NCBI GenBank assembly: GCA_903882875.1
Contig: CAIRYQ010000120.1
Span: 62,001 to 126,000 of the forward strand
From: an uncultured Spartobacteria bacterium
GTDB lineage: Bacteria; Verrucomicrobiota; Verrucomicrobiia; Chthoniobacterales; Chthoniobacteraceae
Reading direction: 5' to 3'
DNA length: 64,000 bases
Part shown: one piece after another, positions 33,482-42,941 of the stretch
Layout of the letters: each line of letters starts with the position of its first letter
Position numbering within the stretch: the stretch's first letter is position 1
Notes under the pieces: model-generated
What the model was told of the DNA's origin: nothing
The model's database searches: none
Seen by the model: the letters and a program-made list of their open reading frames with translations, nothing else
Translations under genes and position numbers: made by a program

Positions 33482-36136
33482 ATGACTTCCCGGCCCGTCA
33501 TCTTCATCTCCGCGGTCAGCAAGGAACTGAGCAGCGCGCGCGATCTCGTGGCGAAGGTCGTCCACCTCCTCGGCTACGAACCCAAGTGGCAGGACATCGC
33601 CGCGACCGGGCAGGGCGATCTCCGCGGCGTGCTTCGGAAGTGGGTGGATGATTCGCAGGCCGTCATCCAGCTCGTCGGCAAATGCTACGGTGCGGAGCCC
33701 CGCGATCCGGATTCCGACTTCGGCCGCGTGAGCTACACGCAGTATGAGGCGATGCACGCGCGCAAGAGTGGAAAGCCTGTCTGGTATTTTTTCGAGGACG
33801 AAGGCTTTGCCCCCGACCCGCACGAGCCCGAGCCCGAGGAACTGCGCGCGCTCCAGCAGTCCTATCACGACCGCGTGCGCGCCAGCGGCGACCTGCGGCA
33901 CCGCTTTTCCAATCTCCTCGAACTCGAAAACTCCATCCTCAAGCTCCGCGACGATCTCGGCCAGCTCCGCCGCCGCGGCAGACAGTGGGCCGCGCTGGTG
34001 CTCGCGCTCCTGTTGCTCGCGGTGGGTGGCGTCGTGTGGACGAAAATCGGCCAGCACAGGCAGGATGACGCCATCAGCAACGTCAGGAAACAGAACGAAG
34101 ATCTCGCCGGTCAGAATGAGAAACTCCTCAGCGCGCTGCGCGACCTGCCGCAGGCGCTCTCGCAGTCCGCGCAAGCCGGCGGCAAGGACGACGATCCCGC
34201 ACGCCTCGCCGCCGCATACGCGGCATTGGAAAAAAAGTACAAGCTCGATCCCGGCAGCCTCGCCGAGGAACTCCCGCGCTTCGCGAAGCAGCTCAGCATG
34301 CGCACAGATGCGAATCCGCTCGACCGCGCCAGCGCATTCTACGCTGTGGGAAATTACTCCGCCGCCGAGCAGCAGGCCCTGCTCGGCAAGGACGCATCGC
34401 TCGCCGCCGGCAAGCCCGCCCGCGAGGCGATCGGCGCGCTCTCACTCGCTGGCCGTTGCGCAGAGGCGCAGTACCGTTACGCCGACGCCATGCGGCATTA
34501 CCTCGAGGCAGCCGCGCTCACGGATGTGAAACGCGATCCGCTGGAATGGGCACACACGCAGGAGGACATCGCCTTCACGCACTTTCACGAGGGCCGGTTC
34601 CGCGACGCAGAGCAGATCTTCCGCAAGGTGAGCGCCGTCCGCGCGCAGGTGCAGGGATCTGAGCATCCCTCCACCCTTTTCAGCCGCAGCGATGTCGCGC
34701 GCATGCTCGACGACCAGGGCCGGCACGCCGAGGCCGAAAAGGAACACCGCGACGTGCTGGCCATCCGCACGCGCGTGCTCGGCCCCGGCAATCTCGACAC
34801 CCTCGCCAATCACAAGGATCTCGCGCGGTCGCTCGACGGCCAGGGAAGGCACGCCGAGGCCGAGAACGAAAGGCGCACGGCCCGCGAAGCCACGCTGAAC
34901 GGAATCCGCGAACTCCTCGTCATCGCGGAAAGAATGCAGGGTCCCGAACACCCCGACACGCTGAACAACCGCAACCAAGTCGCCATCGCGCTGGCCAAGG
35001 ACGGCAGCTTCGCCGAGGCGGAAAAGGAATTCCGCACGGTGCTCGCCGTCCGCCTCCGCACCCTCGGCCCCGAGCACCGCGACACCCTCGTGAGCCGCAG
35101 CCAGGTGGCGAACACGCTCACGGATCAGGGCCGTGCGGCCGAGGCCGAACGCGAACATCGCGACGTGCTGGCCATCCGCCTCCGCGTGCTCGGCGCGGAG
35201 CATCACGACACGCTCGTCGGGCGGGGCGACCTGATCCGTTCGCTCGGTCGGCAGCAAAAGCACGCCGAGGCCGAAACGGAAATCCGCACTCTGCTCGAAG
35301 CCCAGCAGCGCGTGCTCGGATCGGAGCATCCCGACACGATCAATACACAGTACAATCTCGCCGACTCGCTGCGCGCCCAGCACAAATACCCGGAAGCGGA
35401 GCGGGTCTTCCGCGCCATCCTCGCCATTTGCGAACACACCCTCGGCCCGGATCATCCCGGCACCCTTGCGATGCGGAACGATGTCGCAGGAGCACTCGCC
35501 GATCAGCACAGGCACGCCGACGCGGAAAAGGAGCTTCGCACCGTCCTCACGAGCCGCGAACGCACCCTCGGCCCCGAGCATCCCGACACTCTCTTCGCCC
35601 GCGGGAACATCGCCCGCGCGCTCGCTGATCAGGGAAAGGACGCCGAGGCGGAAAAGGAATTGCGCCAGCTCCTCGCAGACCGCATCCGCGTCCTCGGAGC
35701 CGAGGATCCCGATACACTGGACACCCGGAACCGCCTCGCCAATTCGCTCGCAGCGCAGGGTAACCACACTGGCGCGGAGCAGGAATTCCGCACCATTCTT
35801 GCCGTCCGGCAGCGCGAACTCATCGCCGACCATCCCGACATCCTCAGCAGCAGGATTGACGTGGCGCTCGAACTCGACGCCCAGGGAAAGCACGCCGAAG
35901 CCGAAGCGGAACACCGCGCCGTGCTCGCCATTCGCGAACGCCAGCCCGGCGAGGCGCGCCCCGAGGTCTTCGACAGTTGTTATCACCTCGCGGAATGCCT
36001 CGAGGATCAGGCGCGCTTTCGGGAGGCCCTCGCATTCGCACAGCGCGCCCTCAAGGGCTACGACCGTGTGTACGGCAAGGATGACTCGTACACAGACGAC
36101 GCCCGCAAGCTGGTCGCCCGCCTGCAGGGAAAGTGA
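33482..36136 (+). CDS. DUF4062 - membrane helix - TPR protein
   Basis: 884 residues. Residues 5-115 are a DUF4062 domain, a TIR-like fold found in NTPase/TPR signalling proteins: VIFISAVSKELSSARD, LLGYEPKWQDIAATGQGDLR, VIQLVGKCYGAEP and GRVSYTQYEAMHAR. A membrane helix follows at about 170-190, then a short coil, then from about 285 a series of roughly 42-residue TPRs of the kinesin-light-chain type (repeated AEAEKE.R.vLa.R.r.LGpeHpdTL). The many near-identical repeats suggest recent internal duplication. The helix places the DUF4062 part and the TPR part on opposite sides of the membrane. With the SLOG-SLATT gene upstream it may form a sensing pair. Confidence 0.8.
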   Translation: MTSRPVIFISAVSKELSSARDLVAKVVHLLGYEPKWQDIAATGQGDLRGVLRKWVDDSQAVIQLVGKCYGAEPRDPDSDFGRVSYTQYEAMHARKSGKPVWYFFEDEGFAPDPHEPEPEELRALQQSYHDRVRASGDLRHRFSNLLELENSILKLRDDLGQLRRRGRQWAALVLALLLLAVGGVVWTKIGQHRQDDAISNVRKQNEDLAGQNEKLLSALRDLPQALSQSAQAGGKDDDPARLAAAYAALEKKYKLDPGSLAEELPRFAKQLSMRTDANPLDRASAFYAVGNYSAAEQQALLGKDASLAAGKPAREAIGALSLAGRCAEAQYRYADAMRHYLEAAALTDVKRDPLEWAHTQEDIAFTHFHEGRFRDAEQIFRKVSAVRAQVQGSEHPSTLFSRSDVARMLDDQGRHAEAEKEHRDVLAIRTRVLGPGNLDTLANHKDLARSLDGQGRHAEAENERRTAREATLNGIRELLVIAERMQGPEHPDTLNNRNQVAIALAKDGSFAEAEKEFRTVLAVRLRTLGPEHRDTLVSRSQVANTLTDQGRAAEAEREHRDVLAIRLRVLGAEHHDTLVGRGDLIRSLGRQQKHAEAETEIRTLLEAQQRVLGSEHPDTINTQYNLADSLRAQHKYPEAERVFRAILAICEHTLGPDHPGTLAMRNDVAGALADQHRHADAEKELRTVLTSRERTLGPEHPDTLFARGNIARALADQGKDAEAEKELRQLLADRIRVLGAEDPDTLDTRNRLANSLAAQGNHTGAEQEFRTILAVRQRELIADHPDILSSRIDVALELDAQGKHAEAEAEHRAVLAIRERQPGEARPEVFDSCYHLAECLEDQARFREALAFAQRALKGYDRVYGKDDSYTDDARKLVARLQGK

Positions 36137-36321
36137 TCTCGGCATCGCCGGATGCGCGGCCACACGATGCTTGGAGCTGGTTTGGACTGTGCAGCCTTCA
36201 GCTCGGAGGCCAGGCCGCGGCTGAGTGCGGAATGCGAATGCCAACCGACGCCCGGCCCATCGTGTTGCTTCGCCCCGGCCAGCTTGCACAAGAGTCAGCG
36301 AGTTGTTCTGTTCGCGAAATC

Positions 36322-39300
36322 ATGCGCCACTTTCTCCCGCTGCTGCTCACCACCGCCCTCGCCTTCTCCGCCGACGAGGTGGACACGCCGAAGTCGCCGA
36401 AGAGAAACGACGACAAGACTCCGAAAGGCAACGCGTCGCTGCAGACCCCGGAGGCCGCGATGAAAAACTTCGCCGTCGCGCCGGGACTGCGCGTGGACGT
36501 GTGGGCCGCGGAGCCGCTGCTGGAAAATCCCATCGCGCTTTCATTCGACGCACAGGGCCGCGCATTTGTCGCTGTGACGGAACGCCGCCGCACTTCCGTG
36601 CCGGACATCCGCAAGCACGAGGACTGGCAGATCGAAAACCTCTCGCTGCGCACAGTCGAGGCGCGCATCGCATTTTTGAAGACGAAGATGCCCGAGTCGC
36701 CTGCGGTGAAACCGAAGAAGCCCGAGGAGGACATCAACAAGGACGGGCAACTCGACTGGCGCGACTGGGCGGTGGAGTCGGAGGAGATTCGCGTCGTCGA
36801 GGACAGCACGGGTTCGGGCCGCGCGGACAAGTCGCGCGTGCTCGCGAGCGGCTTCAACTCACTCGAAACCGGCCTCGGCGCGGGCGTGCTCGCGATGCCG
36901 GACGGCGGCGCGATTTACACCTGCGCACCGGACCTCTGGCGCATCACGCGCGACGGCACGAAGACGAAGCTCGCGACGGGATTCGGCGTCCACGTCGCCT
37001 TCGGCGGGCACGACATGCACGGCGTGAAGATGGGGCCGGATGGTCGCATCTATTTCACCATCGCCGACTGCGGCGCGCACGTCGTGTCGAAGGAGGGAAA
37101 AGTGATCGACATGCCGGACAGCGGCGCGGTCTATCGCTGCTGGCCGAATGGCGACGCGCTCGAACTTTACGCCTGGGGCCTGCGCAATCCGCAGTGCCTC
37201 GCCTTCAACGACGTGGGCGATCTCTTCACCGGCGACAACAACGCCGACGGCGGCGACAAGGCGCGCTGGGTTCACGTCGTCGAGGGCGCGGACTACGGCT
37301 GGCGCATCGGCTGGCAGTTCCTGCCGAAGCTCGGCGCATGGAACAGCGAGGGCATGTGGCACCTCGACGTGGCGGAGACGAACGCCGCCATCCTCCCGCC
37401 CGTCGCGCACATCACGCACGGCCCCGCGGGCATCTCGTTTTATCCCGGCACCGGACTGCCGGAAAAATATCGCGGCCACTTTTTCGTCGCCGATTTCCCC
37501 GGCGGCGTGCGCCACTTCGCGCTGAAGCAAAAAGGCGCGAGCTACGAAGTGGACGGCATGGCCGGCGACGATCCGATTTTGCAAAACAACTCGCCGAGCG
37601 AGATGCGAAACAAACTGCTGTGGAACCTGTATCCGAGCGACGTGCAGTTCCCGCCCGGCGGCGGCGTGTGCGTGCTCGACTGGGTCTATGGCTGGGAAAA
37701 AACTGGCAAGGGCCGCATCTACCGCGTGCACGATGTGGCAGTGGACGAAAGCGTGCCCGTGCAGGAAACGAAGCGCCTGCTCGCCGATGGAATGTCGAAG
37801 CGCAAACCCGAGGAACTTGCGAAGCTGCTCGGGCACGTGGATCGGCGCGTGCGGATTGCGGCACAGTTTGAACTCGTGCTCCGCGGCGATCCCATTCCGC
37901 TCGCGCAAGCAACGCTCGACACAAACCCGCGCATCATGCGGCTCCACGGAATCTGGGGCATCACGCAACTCGCGCACACGAAGCCCGACGCCGCGCAGAA
38001 ACTCATGCCGCTCGCGATGGGTGCCGACGCCGAAGTGCGCGCGCAGTGGGCGAAATTTGTCGGCGAGACGCGGCTCGGCGGTGAAAGCGATTTGCTTGTC
38101 CGGTTGCTCGGCGACAAGGAGCCGCGCGTGCGGTTCTTTGCAGTGCAAAGCCTCGGAAAATTGAAAGCGCACGATGCGGTGCCTGCATTGTTCGGCGCGT
38201 TGAAAGCAAACGCGGATCGCGACCCGATGCTGCGTCACGCTCTTGTCGCCGTGCTCGCCCAATGCGCCGACGCGGCGGAACTTTCCGCGAAGCAATCGGA
38301 TCCCTCGGAATCCGTCCGTCTCAGCGTGCTGCTCGCGCTCCGTCGCACCGGCTGCATGGACGCCGTGAATTTCCTGAACGACAAAAGCCCGCGTCTCCGT
38401 CTCGAAGCCGTGCGCGCGATCCATGATGCACCAATCCCCGGTGTACTGCCCGCGCTGGCAGCGCTGGATTTGAGCAAGCTGAACCTCAAGCCAGCCGCAC
38501 CGCCTGTCCCGAAGCAACCATCGAAAACCGCAGAGACACCGAAGACAAAGGACGCAAACGCATCCAAAAAGCCGAAGGACGCGACCGCTCGCCCGAGTGA
38601 TGAAGCGCTCGCTCGCCGCGTCATCAATGCGAACTACCGCATCGGCACTGCCGAAACAGCGAAGCGTCTCGCGACCATCGCTGCGAACAGTGCGATTGCG
38701 GAATCCGTACGGCTCGATGCACTCGAAGCACTCTCGCAGTGGCCGGTGAAACTCGGACGCGATCGCGTGCTCGGCATCGTCATCGCTGGCGACGGACAAC
38801 GGAATGCCAAGGATGCGGCGGCGCTCGCACCACTCCTCGTCACGCTGCTCGGCGAAAACAGCGACGACATCCGCATCGCCGCGCTGAATGCGGCGGGCGC
38901 GAACAAACTCACCGCGGCGGCGGAAACGATCACGATGCTCGCGACAAACTCGAACGCCTCGGGTGCCGTCCGCGCCGCCACGCTCGATGCGCTCGCGGCG
39001 ATGGATTCGCCGAAGCTCGGGCCGCTCGTCATCGCGTCGCTCGAATCCAGCGACAAGACGCTCGCGGAAGCCGCGCGGAAACTCGCTGGGAAAATTTCAC
39101 CGGCGGCAGCGGTGAAAGCCAATGCGGCGGTTCTCGGCAAAGGCGGTGTGCGCGAGCAACAGCAGGCGCTCGCGACCATTGCCGCGGAGACCTGCCCCGA
39201 GGCGGATGCCGTCATCGCGAAGCAACTCGATCTTCTGCTCGCGGGAAAAGTGAAGCCGGGACTCGTGCTCGATTTGCTCGAAGCCGCGGCTGAGAGGAAG

Positions 39301-39810
39301 GACGCAGCAATTCAAAAGAAGCTCGCCGCATTTGAAGCCGCGCGGAAGGCGGACGATCCCCTCGCCCGCTGGCGCGAATGCATCGAGGGCGGCGACTCGA
39401 AGGCGGGGAAACAAATTTTTTCCGAGAAGGCCGAGGCCGCGTGCATGCGCTGCCACAAGGTGAAGGGCGAAGGCGGCGACGTCGGCCCCGACCTCGCGGA
39501 AGTCGGTAAAAAGATGGGCCGCGAGTATGTTCTTCAAAGCATCGTGGACCCGAACGCCGTAATCGCGAAAGGCTACGACAACATCATGGTGACGCTGAAA
39601 AATGGCGACATCATCGCGGGATTGCTGAGCAATGAAACCGGCGATGAAATCGCCCTGAAAAATCCCGCCGATGCAAAATTGCAACGCGTGAAAAAAGCCG
39701 ACGTGAAGGAGCGCATGTCGCTGCCGAGCGCGATGCCACCGGGCATGGGCGAAATCCTGACGAAGCGCGAACTGCGCGACGTGGTGCAATATCTCTCGGC
39801 CCTGAAGTGA
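36322..39810 (+). CDS. PVC-type haem-binding dehydrogenase-like protein with HEAT repeats
   Basis: 1162 residues from ATG 36322, which gives a signal peptide (FLPLLLTTALAFSA); the open frame extends farther upstream without coding signs. Residues about 45-480 form a beta-propeller of the membrane-bound dehydrogenase type (FAVAPGLRVDVWAAEPLLENP, HDMHGVKMGPDGRIYF, GDNNADGGDKARWVHVVEGADYGWR). HEAT-like helical repeats cover about 490-1000 with a Lys/Pro-rich linker inside. The C-terminal domain has the haem c motif CMRCH at residue 1041 and VGPDLAEVG, as in the TIGR02603 family. Likely an exported electron-transfer or sugar-oxidation protein; this family is much expanded in PVC bacteria. The substrate is unknown. 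Confidence 0.9.
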   Translation: MRHFLPLLLTTALAFSADEVDTPKSPKRNDDKTPKGNASLQTPEAAMKNFAVAPGLRVDVWAAEPLLENPIALSFDAQGRAFVAVTERRRTSVPDIRKHEDWQIENLSLRTVEARIAFLKTKMPESPAVKPKKPEEDINKDGQLDWRDWAVESEEIRVVEDSTGSGRADKSRVLASGFNSLETGLGAGVLAMPDGGAIYTCAPDLWRITRDGTKTKLATGFGVHVAFGGHDMHGVKMGPDGRIYFTIADCGAHVVSKEGKVIDMPDSGAVYRCWPNGDALELYAWGLRNPQCLAFNDVGDLFTGDNNADGGDKARWVHVVEGADYGWRIGWQFLPKLGAWNSEGMWHLDVAETNAAILPPVAHITHGPAGISFYPGTGLPEKYRGHFFVADFPGGVRHFALKQKGASYEVDGMAGDDPILQNNSPSEMRNKLLWNLYPSDVQFPPGGGVCVLDWVYGWEKTGKGRIYRVHDVAVDESVPVQETKRLLADGMSKRKPEELAKLLGHVDRRVRIAAQFELVLRGDPIPLAQATLDTNPRIMRLHGIWGITQLAHTKPDAAQKLMPLAMGADAEVRAQWAKFVGETRLGGESDLLVRLLGDKEPRVRFFAVQSLGKLKAHDAVPALFGALKANADRDPMLRHALVAVLAQCADAAELSAKQSDPSESVRLSVLLALRRTGCMDAVNFLNDKSPRLRLEAVRAIHDAPIPGVLPALAALDLSKLNLKPAAPPVPKQPSKTAETPKTKDANASKKPKDATARPSDEALARRVINANYRIGTAETAKRLATIAANSAIAESVRLDALEALSQWPVKLGRDRVLGIVIAGDGQRNAKDAAALAPLLVTLLGENSDDIRIAALNAAGANKLTAAAETITMLATNSNASGAVRAATLDALAAMDSPKLGPLVIASLESSDKTLAEAARKLAGKISPAAAVKANAAVLGKGGVREQQQALATIAAETCPEADAVIAKQLDLLLAGKVKPGLVLDLLEAAAERKDAAIQKKLAAFEAARKADDPLARWRECIEGGDSKAGKQIFSEKAEAACMRCHKVKGEGGDVGPDLAEVGKKMGREYVLQSIVDPNAVIAKGYDNIMVTLKNGDIIAGLLSNETGDEIALKNPADAKLQRVKKADVKERMSLPSAMPPGMGEILTKRELRDVVQYLSALK

Positions 39811-39828
39811 TGCGGGCTCTGCGTTCGC

Positions 39829-41070
39829 TCACCGCGCGGGCTGCGGCGGCACCTCAAATTCCACGCGCAGTCCGAGCTTTTTGACGAACGCAGAAAAATC
39901 CGCGGTGAGCTTTTCATCACTGCGTCCGCGGCGGATGAAATCGGCGGCCGCCTTTTTTGCGATCTCGGACACCGGCGTCCCCGAGACCATCCGATAGCCG
40001 GAGGTCATGAATACGACCCTCGGGCGATTCAGCCCGCGGCGAATCGTGTCGAGGAAGCCGGCAATCTCCGTACCGTCGCCTGCGCCATCGTGCCGGAGGA
40101 GGAAATACACGAAGAGCGCGGCGGAATTGTAGAGATCGTAGGCGGACCGGCTGGCGACGCGTTCCTCCCACGACGACACGGTGAAATCCATGAGCTGCGC
40201 CGGCTGGATGATGTTGAGCGGCTTGGTGTCGCCGGGGCTCCGCCATTTCTGCACGTAGGCGGCGACCGCGGTGTCCATCGAGGTGAATGCGTAGCGGCCG
40301 CGCGCGTACGGCGTCGCGGCGATGACTTCGGCGAGCCCTTCACCAAACCACACGGGGAGTGCGTCGCCCCATCGCATGAGGAGCTGATGCGTGACCTCAT
40401 GCTTCACGACAAAGAGATTCTTCTGGTGGTCGTATGTCCTCGCGAAGCCCGTCGCGCGGATGCCGAGGTTTGGAAGCAGCAGCAACATGCGCCCGGTTTC
40501 GCCCTGAAAATATCCGCCGCTCTCCGGGACACCGCCAGCCTCGGCGTACTGCTCGGCGGTGGAGAAAAAGGACACGGAATATTTCTCCTTCTCGCCTCCG
40601 CGGTGCAGGCCGAGCGGCAGCGCCATCAGTGCGGCGCGCGTGGCCTCGAAGACGCCGTTCAGATCGCGTACGACATCGAGCGGGAGGCTCACGTCCGACT
40701 GCATGATGAAATGCGCGCCCTCGTACGCGAACGCTGCGGCCTTCGGGTCTTCGGTCTTCAGCTTCACGTCGAAGTCCGTGGCCACAGCCTCGGGCGGCCA
40801 CGGCGCGAGGCGCTGCGGATCCACGAGCGGCGCGGTCGGATTTGCCGAGCGCCATGCGGTCACGAAATTCAGATCGGCGGGGCTCAGTTGCGCGAGCCCG
40901 AGCACCGCCTTGCTGCGGTCGGGCAGCGCGAAAGTCGCGCGCCACGCGTCGGTCGCGATAATCTCTGCGGTAAATTTTCGTCCCGCCCGATCCGTCCACT
41001 CGCGCATCTCCGCGCACGCCGCGCCGCGGAGGAAAATCAGCGAAAGCAGGAGCGGCGCGGCGCGGCTCAC
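39829..41070 (-). CDS. Secreted SLA1-domain zincin-like peptidase
   Basis: 413 residues with a signal peptide (PLLLSLIFLRGAACA). Residues 22-75 match the SLA1 homology domain 1 found at the N-terminus of many planctomycete and verrucomicrobial exported proteins (REWTDRAGRKFTAEI). The catalytic region has HEVTH (224-228) and WFGEGLAEV (241-249), the metal ligand layout of gluzincin/DUF1570-type peptidases. Last gene of a three-gene minus-strand operon; its start overlaps the upstream stop by 4 bp (ATGA). It ends 18 bp from the convergent haem-protein gene. Confidence 0.75.
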   Translation of the reverse strand: MSRAAPLLLSLIFLRGAACAEMREWTDRAGRKFTAEIIATDAWRATFALPDRSKAVLGLAQLSPADLNFVTAWRSANPTAPLVDPQRLAPWPPEAVATDFDVKLKTEDPKAAAFAYEGAHFIMQSDVSLPLDVVRDLNGVFEATRAALMALPLGLHRGGEKEKYSVSFFSTAEQYAEAGGVPESGGYFQGETGRMLLLLPNLGIRATGFARTYDHQKNLFVVKHEVTHQLLMRWGDALPVWFGEGLAEVIAATPYARGRYAFTSMDTAVAAYVQKWRSPGDTKPLNIIQPAQLMDFTVSSWEERVASRSAYDLYNSAALFVYFLLRHDGAGDGTEIAGFLDTIRRGLNRPRVVFMTSGYRMVSGTPVSEIAKKAAADFIRRGRSDEKLTADFSAFVKKLGLRVEFEVPPQPAR

Positions 41071-42305
41071 AGGTGCGGATAGTAGGCCATGTAAGACGTG
41101 CCTTCCATCTCCTCGATGCGCATCCGGCGATTCCGCACGCGCTCGCCCCAGCTCTCGGTGAAAATGACCTCACGCCGCGCGAGATTGTAGCCGGTGACGA
41201 GCGAGGAATGCGAGAAGCTGTCCTTCGTCGGCCACGTTTTCCGGTCGTTGAGATCGGGCTTCGGCAGTGTCGCCGCAGGATCGTTTTGAAAGCGTTCGGC
41301 AAATGCGCCGTGCAGGAAATCGCGCTCCTGGCTCCAATGCCGGAAGACGACGACGGGGATGCCCGCGTCAATCGCCGCGCGCGCCTTCTCAAATTCAAAC
41401 TGCGTGGTGCGCGCGAGTTTCAGCTTCGCCGCGTCCGCCGCGGCGTCGAAGACCGCGCGGATGTCCGAGTGGTACGTGCTTCCGAATTTGATGCCCGCTC
41501 CACCCGCGTAATCCTCCGTGTCGAGCCGCAGCCCGAGGTATTGCATCTCCATCGCGAGCGTCGCCACGCCGCAGTACGCGCGATCTCCCTGCGTGAAAAT
41601 GGGCACGCCTTCGAGCAGACGATCACCGTTCGGGGCATTCATCACGCGCGATGCGAACGCATGAGCCTGATCGTCCTTTTTCACGGAGCGACGCGACGCG
41701 CTGAGAGGGCTCACGGCATCCGGCTCCGTGCGCGTCACCGTGAATTTCACGAGCTGGTTGTCGCGGAGCGTCAGCCGCGTCCACAGGTCGCCCGTGTGAA
41801 AGACGAGCACGTCCTGCTTGAGCACGCCCTTGTCCACGAACGCCACCTTGCGCCCCGCGCTGCCCGCGAGTGTGGCGAGGCCGCGCTCCACGTCCGCCGC
41901 GGTCTGCTTGTAGAGCGCGGTGAATTGCGGACCCTTCGTCGCGGCCACGCGTTTCGCATCGGCATCCGGCACGAAGCCAAACCACGCGCCCGAATCGAGC
42001 ACGACCACGGTGATGCCCGTGAGCTTGCCGCGCTCGAACACGCCACGCACTGAGTAGGCCGCATGGCTGAAGACGTCGCACGGCCCGGAAAAATTCCGGT
42101 GCTCCTCAGCCGCGGCCGCGGGCACCGCGCCCCAGCCGTTGAGAAAATCGGGTGCGTCCCACACGGCGGAATTTTTCAGTGCATCCGGCACGGGAAACGT
42201 GCGGGTCGCCGGCTTGAGCGAAAGCTGGAATTGCGCAGACGCCGGAAGCGCCGTCCCGCACAGCAGCACCGCAGCACAGAACCATCGGGCGGCGCGCGCG
42301 TTCAC
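41067..42305 (-). CDS. Secreted C39-like cysteine peptidase homologue
   Basis: 412 residues with a signal peptide ending SASAQ. The N-terminal half is unassigned. The C-terminal half resembles bacteriocin-type C39 papain-fold peptidases: the nucleophile in DRAYCGVATLAMEM (Cys245), a histidine in SHSSLVTGYN and the third-site region ESWG, which normally carries Asp or Asn near this point. It begins within the stop of the upstream gene (4-bp overlap) and its own stop overlaps the next start, so translation of the three exported proteins is coupled. Substrate unknown. Confidence 0.7.
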   Translation of the reverse strand: MNARAARWFCAAVLLCGTALPASAQFQLSLKPATRTFPVPDALKNSAVWDAPDFLNGWGAVPAAAAEEHRNFSGPCDVFSHAAYSVRGVFERGKLTGITVVVLDSGAWFGFVPDADAKRVAATKGPQFTALYKQTAADVERGLATLAGSAGRKVAFVDKGVLKQDVLVFHTGDLWTRLTLRDNQLVKFTVTRTEPDAVSPLSASRRSVKKDDQAHAFASRVMNAPNGDRLLEGVPIFTQGDRAYCGVATLAMEMQYLGLRLDTEDYAGGAGIKFGSTYHSDIRAVFDAAADAAKLKLARTTQFEFEKARAAIDAGIPVVVFRHWSQERDFLHGAFAERFQNDPAATLPKPDLNDRKTWPTKDSFSHSSLVTGYNLARREVIFTESWGERVRNRRMRIEEMEGTSYMAYYPHL

Positions 42306-42808
42306 TTCGCGGGGGTGAAATCCACGATTACTTCCTTCCCGCCCGACTTGCGCGCGGTGATGAGCGAGGATTCGTAGCGGAATGATTTTTCACCGCCAGG
42401 CGACGACTGCCTGGCATCGCCCGCAAGTGCGGTGATGTTTGCGATCACCTGCGCGTAAAGCCCTCCTGGATTCGACTTCGCGTTCTTCAATTTCGCCTCG
42501 TCGAACCGCACCGTGATCCGCCGCACGACGCCAGCCGTGCGCTCGGCGGAAACCTGCGCCGCGGGAATCCCGAACACGATCGCCTCGGCCGCAAGATCGA
42601 GATTTTCGACGTCACCCTTTTTTCCCGCACGCGCCTTCCAGTCTCCCTTGAGTTCCGCGCCCTGCGCCCACAGATCGGGAGACGCCGCGTATTTTTCAAA
42701 GGCCACGCCAACGGCACCGAAGATGCCATTGCCGATGGTCTGCGGAACGGCCTGGGCGGATCTTGCAAGGAGGAATGCGACAGCGAGAGCGGAGAGGATT
42801 GCTTTCAT
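42302..42808 (-). CDS. Secreted protein of unknown function
   Basis: 168 residues from ATG 42808, giving a signal peptide (LSALAVAFLLARSAQA). The mature part is mixed alpha/beta with no recognised motif. It leads the operon of three exported proteins and overlaps the next start by 4 bp. The divergent gap to 42942 is the likely promoter region. A partner or regulator of the downstream peptidases is plausible by context alone. Confidence 0.75.
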   Translation of the reverse strand: MKAILSALAVAFLLARSAQAVPQTIGNGIFGAVGVAFEKYAASPDLWAQGAELKGDWKARAGKKGDVENLDLAAEAIVFGIPAAQVSAERTAGVVRRITVRFDEAKLKNAKSNPGGLYAQVIANITALAGDARQSSPGGEKSFRYESSLITARKSGGKEVIVDFTPAK

Positions 42809-42941
42809 GAGAAGGAGGGGTTGCAGGAAAGGTGTGCCGTTCGTGCGGGCGTTCAAGTCCGAAGGTTGGTGCACCGGCACAAACTCGCACGCCCCCCATT
42901 TCTCGAATTGCGCAACCGGCGACTCCCGGCCCTACTGCCGC

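Noticed and set aside
34442-36289. Open minus-strand frame of 615 codons with regular repeats
   Set aside because: It is antisense to the TPR gene at 33482-36136; its periodicity is that of the TPRs and it has no recognisable motif.
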